Below, in pieces: positions 33,743 through 42,555 of a stretch of 51,982 nt of DNA. Under the pieces are notes generated by a model. It did no database searches and had not been told where the DNA came from. It worked only from the letters and a program-made list of their open reading frames with translations. Source of the DNA: ZLKRG08 sp046091905 (GTDB lineage: Bacteria > Actinomycetota > Actinomycetes > Nanopelagicales > Nanopelagicaceae); assembly GCA_046091905.1 (NCBI GenBank), contig JBJTCN010000009.1:1-51982 (forward strand), written 5' to 3'. The number at the start of each line of letters is the position of its first letter. The first letter of the stretch is position 1. Both the position numbers and the translations under genes were made by a program.

Positions 33743-35821
33743 TTAGGTGTGGACAACGCCCGTTGAAACCGCCCGACGGCGCTTTCGAGGCTTGGTACCG
33801 CGGGCTTTATTTTCAGGCTTTTCACTGCCCTCTGCTTCGGCATCCACTTCCACTTCGTGATCATCGTGGTGTCCTGCAAATACCGGTGTCGCTGCCTTCG
33901 CACGAACTGGTTCGGTATGAATATGAATTCCGCGTCCATTACAAGCATCGCAAGTTGTTGAGAATGCTTCAATCAAACCTTGTCCGATGCGCTTACGAGT
34001 TAGCTGAACTAGGCCAAGTGAAGTTACCTCTGCAACTTGATGCTTGGTGCGATCGCGACCTAAACATTCAATTAATCGGCGCATAACTGCTTCGCGATTT
34101 GATTCTAAGATCATGTCGATAAAGTCAATTACCACAATTCCGCCTAAGTCGCGTAGTCGTAGTTGACGTGCAATTTCTTCGGCAGCTTCTAAGTTGTTCT
34201 TAGTAACGGTCTCTTCAAGATTGCCACCCTTACCGATAAATTTACCGGTGTTAACATCGATAACCACCATGGCTTCAGTGCGATCGATTACTAGTGAACC
34301 ACCTGAAGGCAAATAAACCTTGCGATCAAAAGCTTTTGCAAGTTGTTCGTCTACGCGGTAATCGGTAAATAAATCTCCGGTGCCAGTGTACTTTTCAATC
34401 TTCTTGGAAAGTTCTGGTGCAATAAAGCCGAGATACTCAGAGATTTCATTATGAACTTGATTGCCTTGCACCTTTAAGATTTCAAAATCTTCACTGAAAA
34501 TATCGCGAATTACACGAACCGCTAAATCTGGTTCGGTATAAAGCGCTACTGGAGGATGGAAATTCGGATTCTGAGTCTTCTGGTAGATATCTTCCCATTG
34601 CGCTTTTAAACGCTGGATATCGCCAGTTAACTCTTCTTCACTAACACCTTCAGCTGCAGTACGCACAATTACGCCTGCTTCTTCAGGAACTAAACCTTTG
34701 AGAATATTCTTAATGCGATTGCGTTCTGGCTCTGGAAGTCGACGCGAAATTCCACTCATCCCGCCACCTGGCACATAAACCACATAACGACCTGGAAGTG
34801 AGATCTGGCTGGTTAAACGCGCACCTTTTTGTCCAATTGGATCTTTAGTTACTTGCACCAAAACTGGCTGGCCAGTTTTTAAAACGGTTTCAATTTTGCG
34901 CGGTGCCAATTCTTCAAGACCTGCAGCATCCCAATTAACTTCACCAGCATAAAGAACTGCGTTGCGACCCTTACCAATATCAACGAAAGCTGCCTCCATA
35001 GAAGGAAGCACGTTCTGTACTTTTCCAAGATAAACGTTTCCTACATATGAAATGGAAGAATTTCGATTTACATAATGTTCGACCATCACGCCATCTTCAA
35101 TTACACAAATCTGAGTGCGATCACCTTTTTGGCGAACTAACATCTCGCGCTTAACTTCATCGCGGCGCGCTAATAATTCACCTTCGGTAATAATGGTTCC
35201 GCGACGTCGATATGTTTCACGATATTCACGTCGGTCTTCACGATGGCGACCTTCGCGGCGATGATGGCGATCGCGGCGCACATTTCGATCATGACGATCG
35301 GTGCGTTCTGGACGTTCGGCACGTTCTTTACTTTCGCGAACCTTTACAACTGTTGGAACGCCATCTTCATCAACAATTTCACCAGGCTGCACGCCATCTT
35401 CGGCACCACGACGGCGACGGCGACGGCGATGAGAATTTGCGCTCTCTTCGCTGCTCTCTTCAGTAGCAGCTAGCTCTGCACCACTTTCTTCTTGACCTTT
35501 GCGACGGCCACGACCGCCACGACGGCGACGACGTCCGCCGCGTCGTGAATCAGAATCATCATCTTGTTTTTCAACTAAGTCGCTCTGCTCTTTGGCTTTA
35601 CCTTTAGCAGGCTTCTCTTTCTTATCCTTCTTAAATGGCTGCTCAGACTTTTGAGACTTTTCAGGTTTGGTAGCAGCCACCACTGGAGCGGCTTGAAAAA
35701 TTGGAGCTGCAACTACTGCTGGGACCGCTTTCTTACGACTCTTCTTTTCAGGAGCGCTTTCGGTCTCTGAGGTCGTTTTCTTAACTGCGCGCTTACGCGG
35801 CGCTTTTGGCTCATCGGCCAT
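33743..35821 (-). CDS. rne: ribonuclease E/G family
   Basis: This 692-residue protein starts with about 210 residues of low-complexity Lys/Glu and Arg/His/Glu-rich sequence, including runs such as RRGGRRRRRGGRGRRKG. The catalytic core follows: an S1 domain (NVYLGKVQNVLPSMEAAFVDIG), metal-binding aspartates in VVIDVNTGKF and GGIVVIDFIDMI, and a zinc-link CDAC near the end. It cleaves single-stranded RNA in decay and rRNA processing. The open frame continues 21 codons upstream, but MADEPKAP at 35821 has AAAGGA ten bases before it. A perfect hairpin lies 21-42 bases before the start. Confidence 0.93.
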   Translation of the reverse strand: MADEPKAPRKRAVKKTTSETESAPEKKSRKKAVPAVVAAPIFQAAPVVAATKPEKSQKSEQPFKKDKKEKPAKGKAKEQSDLVEKQDDDSDSRRGGRRRRRGGRGRRKGQEESGAELAATEESSEESANSHRRRRRRRGAEDGVQPGEIVDEDGVPTVVKVRESKERAERPERTDRHDRNVRRDRHHRREGRHREDRREYRETYRRRGTIITEGELLARRDEVKREMLVRQKGDRTQICVIEDGVMVEHYVNRNSSISYVGNVYLGKVQNVLPSMEAAFVDIGKGRNAVLYAGEVNWDAAGLEELAPRKIETVLKTGQPVLVQVTKDPIGQKGARLTSQISLPGRYVVYVPGGGMSGISRRLPEPERNRIKNILKGLVPEEAGVIVRTAAEGVSEEELTGDIQRLKAQWEDIYQKTQNPNFHPPVALYTEPDLAVRVIRDIFSEDFEILKVQGNQVHNEISEYLGFIAPELSKKIEKYTGTGDLFTDYRVDEQLAKAFDRKVYLPSGGSLVIDRTEAMVVIDVNTGKFIGKGGNLEETVTKNNLEAAEEIARQLRLRDLGGIVVIDFIDMILESNREAVMRRLIECLGRDRTKHQVAEVTSLGLVQLTRKRIGQGLIEAFSTTCDACNGRGIHIHTEPVRAKAATPVFAGHHDDHEVEVDAEAEGSEKPENKARGTKPRKRRRAVSTGVVHT

Positions 35822-35841
35822 GTACACCAAATCCTTTGTAC

Positions 35842-35863
35842 GCAAGAAAATGATTTTTCTTGC
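35842..35863 (-). promoter_or_regulatory. perfect 9-base hairpin in the RNase E/G leader
   Basis: GCAAGAAAA (35842-35850) and TTTTCTTGC (35855-35863) surround a four-base loop. It lies in the 161-base gap between rodA and the RNase gene, just upstream of the ribosome binding site. RNase E autoregulates through its leader in E. coli; a similar role here is inference. I could not find a convincing promoter in the rest of this gap. Confidence 0.6.
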
Positions 35864-35982
35864 CATTTCCGGGTTCGAAATCAATCGAACAAATTCTTTA
35901 TTGATTCGCGCTGCGATTTACCGCGCACTGAATGCTGGATGAATTATGGCATCAAACCAGGCAAAAAGCCACTATTTGCAAA

Positions 35983-37140
35983 TTACCCGCGTAATCTCGC
36001 GTGAACATTCTGCAAAAGACCAATACCAATCATGTTGGCGAACATGCCGGATCCACCATATGACAAAAATGGCAAGGGAACACCGGTCATTGGCATCAAA
36101 CCTAAAGTCATTCCAATATTTTCAAATGTTTGAAATGCAAACCATGCAACAACGCCTACAGCGACCAGCCTTCCAAATGGGTCAGTGGTTCTTCTAGCGA
36201 TACTAAATCCCCGCATCATTATCATAAATAGCAAGATTAAAATTAATCCGCTTCCCAAAAATCCCGTCTCTTCTCCAGCAACTGTAAAGATAAAGTCAGT
36301 CTGTTGTTCAGGCACAAAGCGACCATTTGTCTGTGGTCCTCTAAACAATCCAGTTCCTATTAAACCGCCAGAACCAACTGTGATTCTGGCTTGGCGAAGT
36401 TGATATCCGGTTCCTTGAGTATCTGCATTTGGATTTACAAAAGATTGCAAGCGCTTTAATTGATACTCGCTTACGACTCCACCTTTAACTGCAAAGATGC
36501 CGCCTAAAACTGCCACCAGCAATAGACCTGCGACCCATCGAGATTGCGCACCACTTGTCGCAATAATGGTGACCACAATTGCACTAATAATCAGAATTGT
36601 TCCCATATCTGGTTGCAAAATAATAAATAACACTGGAATGCCAGCAACTGCTAATGCTTGAATTACATCTTTATTTCTTACTGCATCTTGGCCGTGCATT
36701 CTTTCAGTAAGAATCATCGACATTCCAATAATGATGGTGATCTTAGCCAGCTCCGCTGGTTGAATTGAAAATCCGCCAGGCAAAACTATCCATGCGCGAG
36801 CACCATTGATGGTCGAACCAATTCCAGGAATTAGAACCAGAATTAAACCTAGGACACCAGCGCCCCATACAAATGGGGTGTATGCGCGCAGTGATCGATA
36901 ATCAATAAAGGTAGTGCCAAACGCTAACGCAATACCTATTAGCACGTTGATGCCGTGGCGCTTTAAGTAATACTGAGGATCTTGCCCTGCTGCGGCATAC
37001 CAATTACGGGTTGCGGCATAAACCAAAAGGGTTCCAAAGATAAGTAGTGCACCGACTGAAAATGTAAGTACTGGATCAAAGCCCGCAGTTAAATTGCGCC
37101 GTGGACGACGATAAGTAAAGCTCCTAACTGATTCGTTCAC
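35983..37140 (-). CDS. rodA: rod-shape peptidoglycan polymerase RodA
   Basis: This 385-residue SEDS-family membrane protein has about ten hydrophobic segments. GFSIQPAELAKI near 155, the long extracytoplasmic loop with GTGLFRGPQTNGRFVPEQQTDFIF, and MPMTGVPLPFLSYGGSGM near the C-terminus are signatures. It polymerises lipid II with PBP2. The start is GTG directly after the mrdA stop (TAAGTG), with no spacer. Confidence 0.95.
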   Translation of the reverse strand: MNESVRSFTYRRPRRNLTAGFDPVLTFSVGALLIFGTLLVYAATRNWYAAAGQDPQYYLKRHGINVLIGIALAFGTTFIDYRSLRAYTPFVWGAGVLGLILVLIPGIGSTINGARAWIVLPGGFSIQPAELAKITIIIGMSMILTERMHGQDAVRNKDVIQALAVAGIPVLFIILQPDMGTILIISAIVVTIIATSGAQSRWVAGLLLVAVLGGIFAVKGGVVSEYQLKRLQSFVNPNADTQGTGYQLRQARITVGSGGLIGTGLFRGPQTNGRFVPEQQTDFIFTVAGEETGFLGSGLILILLFMIMMRGFSIARRTTDPFGRLVAVGVVAWFAFQTFENIGMTLGLMPMTGVPLPFLSYGGSGMFANMIGIGLLQNVHARLRG

Positions 37141-39270
37141 TTATTTCACCGCCTTTTTAGTTGCAGATGCGCTAACGCTCGGTGTGGGAGTAGCCTCAAT
37201 AACTTTTGTTGTAGGTGAGATCTTAGGTAACTTGGTTGGTGGTCCAGATGGATAAACTATTTTTTCTGGCACTTGTTTATTGCCGACTGCACCAAAAATG
37301 GTGTTATAAATCTGACGTGCGCCAACTCCAGCCGCCGCAGCACCAGTACCGCCTTGCGAAACCATCACCACTACTGCATATTGTGGATTATCGGTTGGAC
37401 CGTAAGATGCAAACCAGGAAGTGGAATTTTTCTTGGTGCCATTTGAATTTAGTCCAAATACTTCGCCGGTTCCCGTCTTTCCAGATATCTTTACTGGAAA
37501 TCCTGCAAAAGCACCTGCTGCTGTTCCGCTAATCGTTACTTGATGTAGCGCGTCATTCAACCAAGCAAATGTTTTTGGGTCAGCATCTACTTTCCCTAGC
37601 ACCTTTGGCGTGAAAGTCTTAATTACAGAACCGTCAGTCTTAACAATTGCCTTTGCAACTAACGGCTGCCAAATAGTTCCACCATTACCAATAGCTGCAT
37701 AGGCTTGCGTTAACTTAAGCGGAGTAATGACGGTATCACCTTGTCCGATCGAAAAGTTAACCACATCTCCAGCACGTAAAACTCCACCATCAATGCAATT
37801 TTCTTTAGCAAGTTGAATCAGGAATGGGGTTAAATCTTTCTTTGCAGCGCGCTTCTGATAGTTGCAATAGAAATTTTTATTCTGTTTCCAGTAGTCAATC
37901 TTCCATTGGCGATCTGGGATTCGGCCTTCTAGTTCACCTGGCAGATCGATTCCAGTCTTCTTGTCTAGTTGGAAATCATGGGCTACTTTGAAGAAATAAT
38001 CATTGGCGCTCTTAGGGTTTAAGCCCCCATCTTTTAACCATTCTGAATAGGAAATCTTGTACCAAAGCGTGTCGCAAGAGACAACAATTCCAGTCTTAAG
38101 TGAAATGCGGCCCATCGCATTTGATTCATAGTTTGTAAACTCACGATTGCCCACTTTGTATTTGCCTGGGCAGTCATAAGTTGCATCTAAGTTATATCCA
38201 GCTTTGGCCGCTGCAAAAATTGAGAATGCTTTGAAAGTAGATGCCGGTGCAAATAAACCTTGCAATGGACGAGAAAGTGCCGGCACATAGGTACTCTCTG
38301 AATACATATCTTTAGCTTGCGCAATTGTTAAACCCTTTTCCCAAATATTTGGATCATAAGTTGGGTATGAAGCTAGAGCCAAAATTCGCCCAGTCTTAAC
38401 ATTCATAACTACTGCTGCGCCACCATCTGCTTTGAAACCCTGGGCGCGAGCTGAATTAACTGCGGTTGCAAGACCCGCTTCAGCAGCGCCTTGGATTCGT
38501 ACATCCAAACTTGTTACTAAATGTGCACCCGGGACTGGTGCTGTATCGCTAGATTTTTCAGTAATTGATTCTTTTCGATCTACGATAACTGTCTTTATTC
38601 CAGGTCGACCACGTAAATATGAATCATAAACATACTCCAAGCCATCTTTACCGATGGATTCGCTACGGTAATAACGAGTGCCATTATCTTTTGCTAAATC
38701 TTCATCAGTTAACGCTCCGACATAACCGAGCACATGTGCACCAGTTGCACCTTTAGTGCCTGGGTAATATCTAACTGAAGTAGGCTTGGCATCAATACCT
38801 GGGAAGTCGCTGCTGCGCTCCACAATCTGCATAGCTATTTCAGGATCAGCATCTTTAGTTATGGGAATTGGTTGGAATCTATTCCCAACCCAACAACCTG
38901 ATTTATCTCCATTGGTGATTTCGCCACAAAGTCTGGTTTTGCGCCACACATCCACCGGACTTAATTTTAGAATTTTAGAGACTTTAAAGAGTACGGAGTA
39001 ACCCTTATCTTTCTGCTTATCAATGATGCTGCGATCTACTGTCACAGCCAGACCAACGCGATTCATAGCTAATGGCACACCGTTTGCATCCACAATCAAG
39101 CCTCGCGTTGCCGGCACCACAATATCTCTACTCTGAATATCTAGTGCCGCCGCCTTATATTTTCCAGTTGCTGCAACTTGTAGATAGAAGAGACGACCCA
39201 TTAATGCAAGCATCAAGCTAATAATTAACGCTTGCACCACAAATACGCTTAAACGTGTTCTCTGGTTCAT
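37141..39270 (-). CDS. mrdA: penicillin-binding protein 2 (elongasome transpeptidase)
   Basis: This 709-residue class B PBP has a membrane anchor at residues 8-33 and a PBP dimerisation domain. Its transpeptidase motifs are STFK (Ser344, Lys347), SCD (398-400) and KTG (598-600). The Pro/Thr/Ser-rich tail after residue 670 is probably disordered. It crosslinks wall during elongation with RodA, the next gene. It overlaps mreD as ATGA. Confidence 0.95.
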   Translation of the reverse strand: MNQRTRLSVFVVQALIISLMLALMGRLFYLQVAATGKYKAAALDIQSRDIVVPATRGLIVDANGVPLAMNRVGLAVTVDRSIIDKQKDKGYSVLFKVSKILKLSPVDVWRKTRLCGEITNGDKSGCWVGNRFQPIPITKDADPEIAMQIVERSSDFPGIDAKPTSVRYYPGTKGATGAHVLGYVGALTDEDLAKDNGTRYYRSESIGKDGLEYVYDSYLRGRPGIKTVIVDRKESITEKSSDTAPVPGAHLVTSLDVRIQGAAEAGLATAVNSARAQGFKADGGAAVVMNVKTGRILALASYPTYDPNIWEKGLTIAQAKDMYSESTYVPALSRPLQGLFAPASTFKAFSIFAAAKAGYNLDATYDCPGKYKVGNREFTNYESNAMGRISLKTGIVVSCDTLWYKISYSEWLKDGGLNPKSANDYFFKVAHDFQLDKKTGIDLPGELEGRIPDRQWKIDYWKQNKNFYCNYQKRAAKKDLTPFLIQLAKENCIDGGVLRAGDVVNFSIGQGDTVITPLKLTQAYAAIGNGGTIWQPLVAKAIVKTDGSVIKTFTPKVLGKVDADPKTFAWLNDALHQVTISGTAAGAFAGFPVKISGKTGTGEVFGLNSNGTKKNSTSWFASYGPTDNPQYAVVVMVSQGGTGAAAAGVGARQIYNTIFGAVGNKQVPEKIVYPSGPPTKLPKISPTTKVIEATPTPSVSASATKKAVK

Positions 39271-39782
39271 CGGTTACCTGCATAAACAATCGAATGGGCT
39301 TTAGAGATAAATGGAACCACAATAGGTGCGACTAAGGCGCTCCATAGAACAATACCAATTAGTGCTTTCAATAAATTGGTATAAGTGCCAAAAGTTGAGC
39401 CGAAAATTAAGCCTATAAAAATATAAAAAGCCAAGGTAGCTATGACTGCAGAAGAAGTCATCATAATTAACCCGACAGGATTTGAATTTACTGCATCATC
39501 GCCATATCCAAGATAGGAAATTACAAAGCAAGAGACCACCAAAACTATAGTCCAATGTCCAAAAAGACCATCAGTAGATGGTGAGAGATCCATGAAAAAC
39601 CCAGCAATAAAACCAGTGACTGCAGCGATTTCTGGTTCACTAATTGATGACCAGATTAAAGCTGCCACGAGAATTAATGAGAAACCACCCAAAGGTAAGC
39701 GAATTTGATTTACAAATGCTTCTTGCGCAACAAATAAAAGTGCGAAGGTCAAAGTAGAGAGTAAAACCTCGCGACGCCACAT
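39267..39782 (-). CDS. mreD: rod shape-determining protein MreD
   Basis: This 171-residue membrane protein has about five hydrophobic segments and the conserved FIAGFFMDLSPS motif. It is an elongasome component of unknown exact activity. It lies two bases after mreC and overlaps mrdA by four bases. Confidence 0.92.
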   Translation of the reverse strand: MWRREVLLSTLTFALLFVAQEAFVNQIRLPLGGFSLILVAALIWSSISEPEIAAVTGFIAGFFMDLSPSTDGLFGHWTIVLVVSCFVISYLGYGDDAVNSNPVGLIMMTSSAVIATLAFYIFIGLIFGSTFGTYTNLLKALIGIVLWSALVAPIVVPFISKAHSIVYAGNR

Positions 39783-39784
39783 AA

Positions 39785-40720
39785 TTAGCTCTTTGAAGGC
39801 GAAGGCGTCGCACTTGTAGTTGCGTAAATAGTAACTGTAGGTATCGGCGTTGGTGCTGGTGGTTTCGGAATCAATGCATTACCTGGATTTGATTCCGAAG
39901 CTTTCAAGATCACTGACACCACTCCAATTGCATTGAAATTTGCAAAGAAAGCTACATCCGCAACTTGGCTAACTGTGTTAGCGCTATCTGAAGTTCTAGT
40001 TATTCGGCCGACGGGAACACCAGGAACAAAAGGCGAATTGTTTGTGCTTCCCCTAGATAGAAGTACATCATTTTTTCTTAAACTTTCGGTGTTATCTAGT
40101 AACTCTAAAACTCCTGAGTTGCTTCCCTGTCCAGAGAGAATGCCAATCGATTGATTTCGGGCTACCCGTACTCCGATTTTGAAGGCTGGATCTGAGGCCA
40201 GCAGCACAATTGAGCTATTTGGAAATACGGTTTTAACAACTCCCACTAAACCAGAACCATTTACCACCGTTAAATTTGGTTTAATGCCAGCGCGCGCACC
40301 TTGGTCAATAGTTATGGTGTGTGTAAAAGAGATTGCAGAACCTTGGGCAAGTACGCGAGCGTTAACTACTTTCCAACTTGCGCGACCAGCTAGTTCCAGC
40401 GCGGCTCTTAATTGTTTAGCTGCACCTATTGAATCTTGTTGTTTGATAATTTCAGCGCGAAGTTTGGCATTCTCTTCTTTTAGATTATTGATAGTCGAAC
40501 GCGTTCTACCTAAATTAACCAAATCAGAGAGAAGATTCTTAACTGGAGTTAATACCCAGTTGCCCACTTTTTCTACCGGTGTCAGCGCAGTGCCAACACC
40601 TGAACGAACACTACTTACGACCGAAACCCCGCGAAGATCTAAAGTTATTAAAAGTAACGAAGAGACAATCAGCATGACCAATAGCAATCGACCACGATTG
40701 CTACCTGATGGACGCGCCAT
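39785..40720 (-). CDS. mreC: rod shape-determining protein MreC
   Basis: This 311-residue protein has one membrane segment (residues 10-30), a coiled coil around 65-95 (INNLKEENAKLRAEIIKQQ) and the beta-rich MreC domain with GSGLVGVVKTV. The C-terminal 35 residues are Pro/Thr/Ser-rich. It links cytoplasmic MreB with periplasmic-side PBP2. It starts 29 bases after mreB. Confidence 0.94.
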   Translation of the reverse strand: MARPSGSNRGRLLLVMLIVSSLLLITLDLRGVSVVSSVRSGVGTALTPVEKVGNWVLTPVKNLLSDLVNLGRTRSTINNLKEENAKLRAEIIKQQDSIGAAKQLRAALELAGRASWKVVNARVLAQGSAISFTHTITIDQGARAGIKPNLTVVNGSGLVGVVKTVFPNSSIVLLASDPAFKIGVRVARNQSIGILSGQGSNSGVLELLDNTESLRKNDVLLSRGSTNNSPFVPGVPVGRITRTSDSANTVSQVADVAFFANFNAIGVVSVILKASESNPGNALIPKPPAPTPIPTVTIYATTSATPSPSKS

Positions 40721-40749
40721 TTATTTCGCTGCTTATAGATTAACTATTG

Positions 40750-41790
40750 CTAACGACGTGGCTCTGAAATCAGCACCTTTTCAAGAGATTCAAACTCTTC
40801 GATGCACTTTCCGGAACCATCAACAACGCAGTTAAGCGGTTGCTCCGCAATATGAATTGGCATTCCAGTTTCGCGACGTAAGCGCTCATCAAGACCCTTA
40901 AGTAATGCGCCACCACCGGTTAGTACAATTCCACGATCCATCAAATCTGAAGCAAGTTCTGGTGGGCACTTATCAAGAGTTGCTTTCACTGCATTAACAA
41001 TTGCATTAACAGGCTCTTCAAGTGCTTTGCGAATCTCTGCAGCTGAAACCACAATTGTTTTTGGTAAACCAGTAGCTAAATCTCGACCACGGATTTCTGC
41101 ATCTGGTTCATTAGGTGTTGGATATGCAGAACCGATCGCCATTTTAATTTCTTCCGCGGTGCGCTCACCCAAAAGTAAAGAAAATTCACGCTTTACCCAA
41201 TTAATAATCGATTGATCCTGTTCATCGCCGCCAACACGGATAGATAGTGAAGAGACAATGCCGCCTAATGAAATCACCGCAACTTCTGTGGTTCCGCCAC
41301 CAATATCAACCACCATGTTTCCAGTAGGTTCGTGAATTGGAAGACCGGCACCGATTGCTGCAGCCATTGGCTCTTCAATGATGTAAACCTTGCGTGCACC
41401 TGCTGCATAGCCAGCATCTTTAACAGCGCGCTGCTCTACACCGGTGATACCTGATGGCACGCAAACTACGATACGAGGTTTTGCTAGATAACGACGCTTA
41501 TGCACCTTCTGAATGAAGTAACGAAGCATGCGCTCAGTGGTATCAAAATCTGCAATCACACCATCTTTAAGTGGTCGAATCGCCACAATATTTCCAGGTG
41601 TACGGCCAATCATCTTCTTGGCTTCAAGACCAACTGCAAGGATTCCGCCAGTGTCTTGGTTTACTGCAACCACAGAAGGCTCGTTCAGAACAATGCCGCG
41701 ACCACGTACATAAACTAAGGTGTTTGCAGTTCCTAGATCAACCGCCATATCTCGGCCGATGAAAGATAGTCGTGTATTTGAATTGCTCAT
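40750..41790 (-). CDS. mreB: rod shape-determining actin homologue MreB
   Basis: This 346-residue actin-fold ATPase has phosphate-1 DLGTANTLVY near 17, phosphate-2 VVDIGGGTTEVAVISLGG near 155, and the adenosine motif VLTGGGALLKGLDE near 290. It organises lateral wall synthesis and implies rod-shaped cells. The ATG abuts the ndk stop (TAAATG). Confidence 0.97.
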   Translation of the reverse strand: MSNSNTRLSFIGRDMAVDLGTANTLVYVRGRGIVLNEPSVVAVNQDTGGILAVGLEAKKMIGRTPGNIVAIRPLKDGVIADFDTTERMLRYFIQKVHKRRYLAKPRIVVCVPSGITGVEQRAVKDAGYAAGARKVYIIEEPMAAAIGAGLPIHEPTGNMVVDIGGGTTEVAVISLGGIVSSLSIRVGGDEQDQSIINWVKREFSLLLGERTAEEIKMAIGSAYPTPNEPDAEIRGRDLATGLPKTIVVSAAEIRKALEEPVNAIVNAVKATLDKCPPELASDLMDRGIVLTGGGALLKGLDERLRRETGMPIHIAEQPLNCVVDGSGKCIEEFESLEKVLISEPRR

Positions 41791-42213
41791 TTATTTGCCT
41801 CCGAAGAAAATTGAAATTTCACGTTCTGCAGATTCAACTGAATCTGAACCGTGAACAATATTCTGTACCACTTTTGTTGCTTGTTGTCGTGCTAGATCAC
41901 CACGAATTGTTCCTGGCGCGGCAATAGTTGGATCTGTTACTCCAGCTAATGAACGGAATCCTTCGATAACTCTTTCGCCTTCTGCAATTAAAGCCACAAT
42001 TGGTCCACTCATCATGAACTCAAGTAGCGGTTCATAAAATGGTTTGCCTTCATGCTCTGCATAGTGACGTTCAAGAATTGCACGATCAGCTTGCAACATT
42101 TTAAGCGCAGTTACTTCGTAGCCTTTGCGTTCAATACGTGCAATAACTTCTCCGACTAAACCGCGACGAACTCCGTCAGGTTTAACCAAAACTAAGGTGC
42201 GTTCTTTGCTCAC
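41791..42213 (-). CDS. ndk: nucleoside diphosphate kinase
   Basis: This 140-residue enzyme has RTLVLVKPDGVRRGLVGE at the N-terminus and the phosphorylated histidine His121 in NIVHGSDSVESAEREI. It balances NTP pools. The start is GTG without a ribosome binding site; TAGAAT ends six bases before it, so a leaderless transcript is plausible. It follows DUF4233 by 12 bases. Confidence 0.97.
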   Translation of the reverse strand: MSKERTLVLVKPDGVRRGLVGEVIARIERKGYEVTALKMLQADRAILERHYAEHEGKPFYEPLLEFMMSGPIVALIAEGERVIEGFRSLAGVTDPTIAAPGTIRGDLARQQATKVVQNIVHGSDSVESAEREISIFFGGK

Positions 42214-42219
42214 CCGCGC

Positions 42220-42225
42220 ATTCTA
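42220..42225 (-). promoter_or_regulatory. candidate -10 box for leaderless ndk mRNA
   Basis: TAGAAT on the minus strand fills half of the 12-base DUF4233-ndk gap and ends six bases before the GTG. The -35 would lie in the DUF4233 gene and is not convincing. Confidence 0.4.
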
Positions 42226-42555
42226 TTAGGCGTCGCGCTTAGCGACTAATTCGCGCCTAATGGCCTCACCCTTGCGGCCGAAGTAGATGGCGCATCCCCA
42301 TAGAACAATGAAAATCAATGCAATTATCGCAAACGCCGGCACCACGACTGAATAACCTGCCATTGCCACCTGCAGCACTGAAGCGATGATCCAACCTGAG
42401 CGGCGCTTTAGAAGTCCAGCAGAGATAAATAATAAAAAGGAGATTACTGATCCAATAATTAAGGCAGTTGCACTTTGATCTTTCATGGCAAGTAATAAAG
42501 CAAAACCAACACAGATTGATTCCATAACTAGAACTGATGCACCTAAAACTCTCAT
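42226..42555 (-). CDS. DUF4233 small membrane protein
   Basis: This 109-residue protein has about four hydrophobic segments (roughly 4-24, 28-48, 53-66, 68-92) and a basic, positively charged tail (GRKGEAIRRELVAKRDA). Position between folC and ndk and topology match DUF4233, a family conserved in actinobacteria without known function. It overlaps the folC stop as ATGA. I can say nothing about its activity from the sequence. Confidence 0.8.
   Translation of the reverse strand: MRVLGASVLVMESICVGFALLLAMKDQSATALIIGSVISFLLFISAGLLKRRSGWIIASVLQVAMAGYSVVVPAFAIIALIFIVLWGCAIYFGRKGEAIRRELVAKRDA

Noticed and set aside
35864..35890. GGTTCGAAATC resembling a tRNA T-loop upstream of the RNase E/G gene
   Set aside because: No matching acceptor, D or anticodon arms can be folded around it.
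40179..40835. Long plus-strand open frame (218 codons) over mreC and the end of mreB
   Set aside because: It lies antisense to two clear genes, has no family resemblance and is Ser/Thr/Pro-rich, as expected from a shadow frame.
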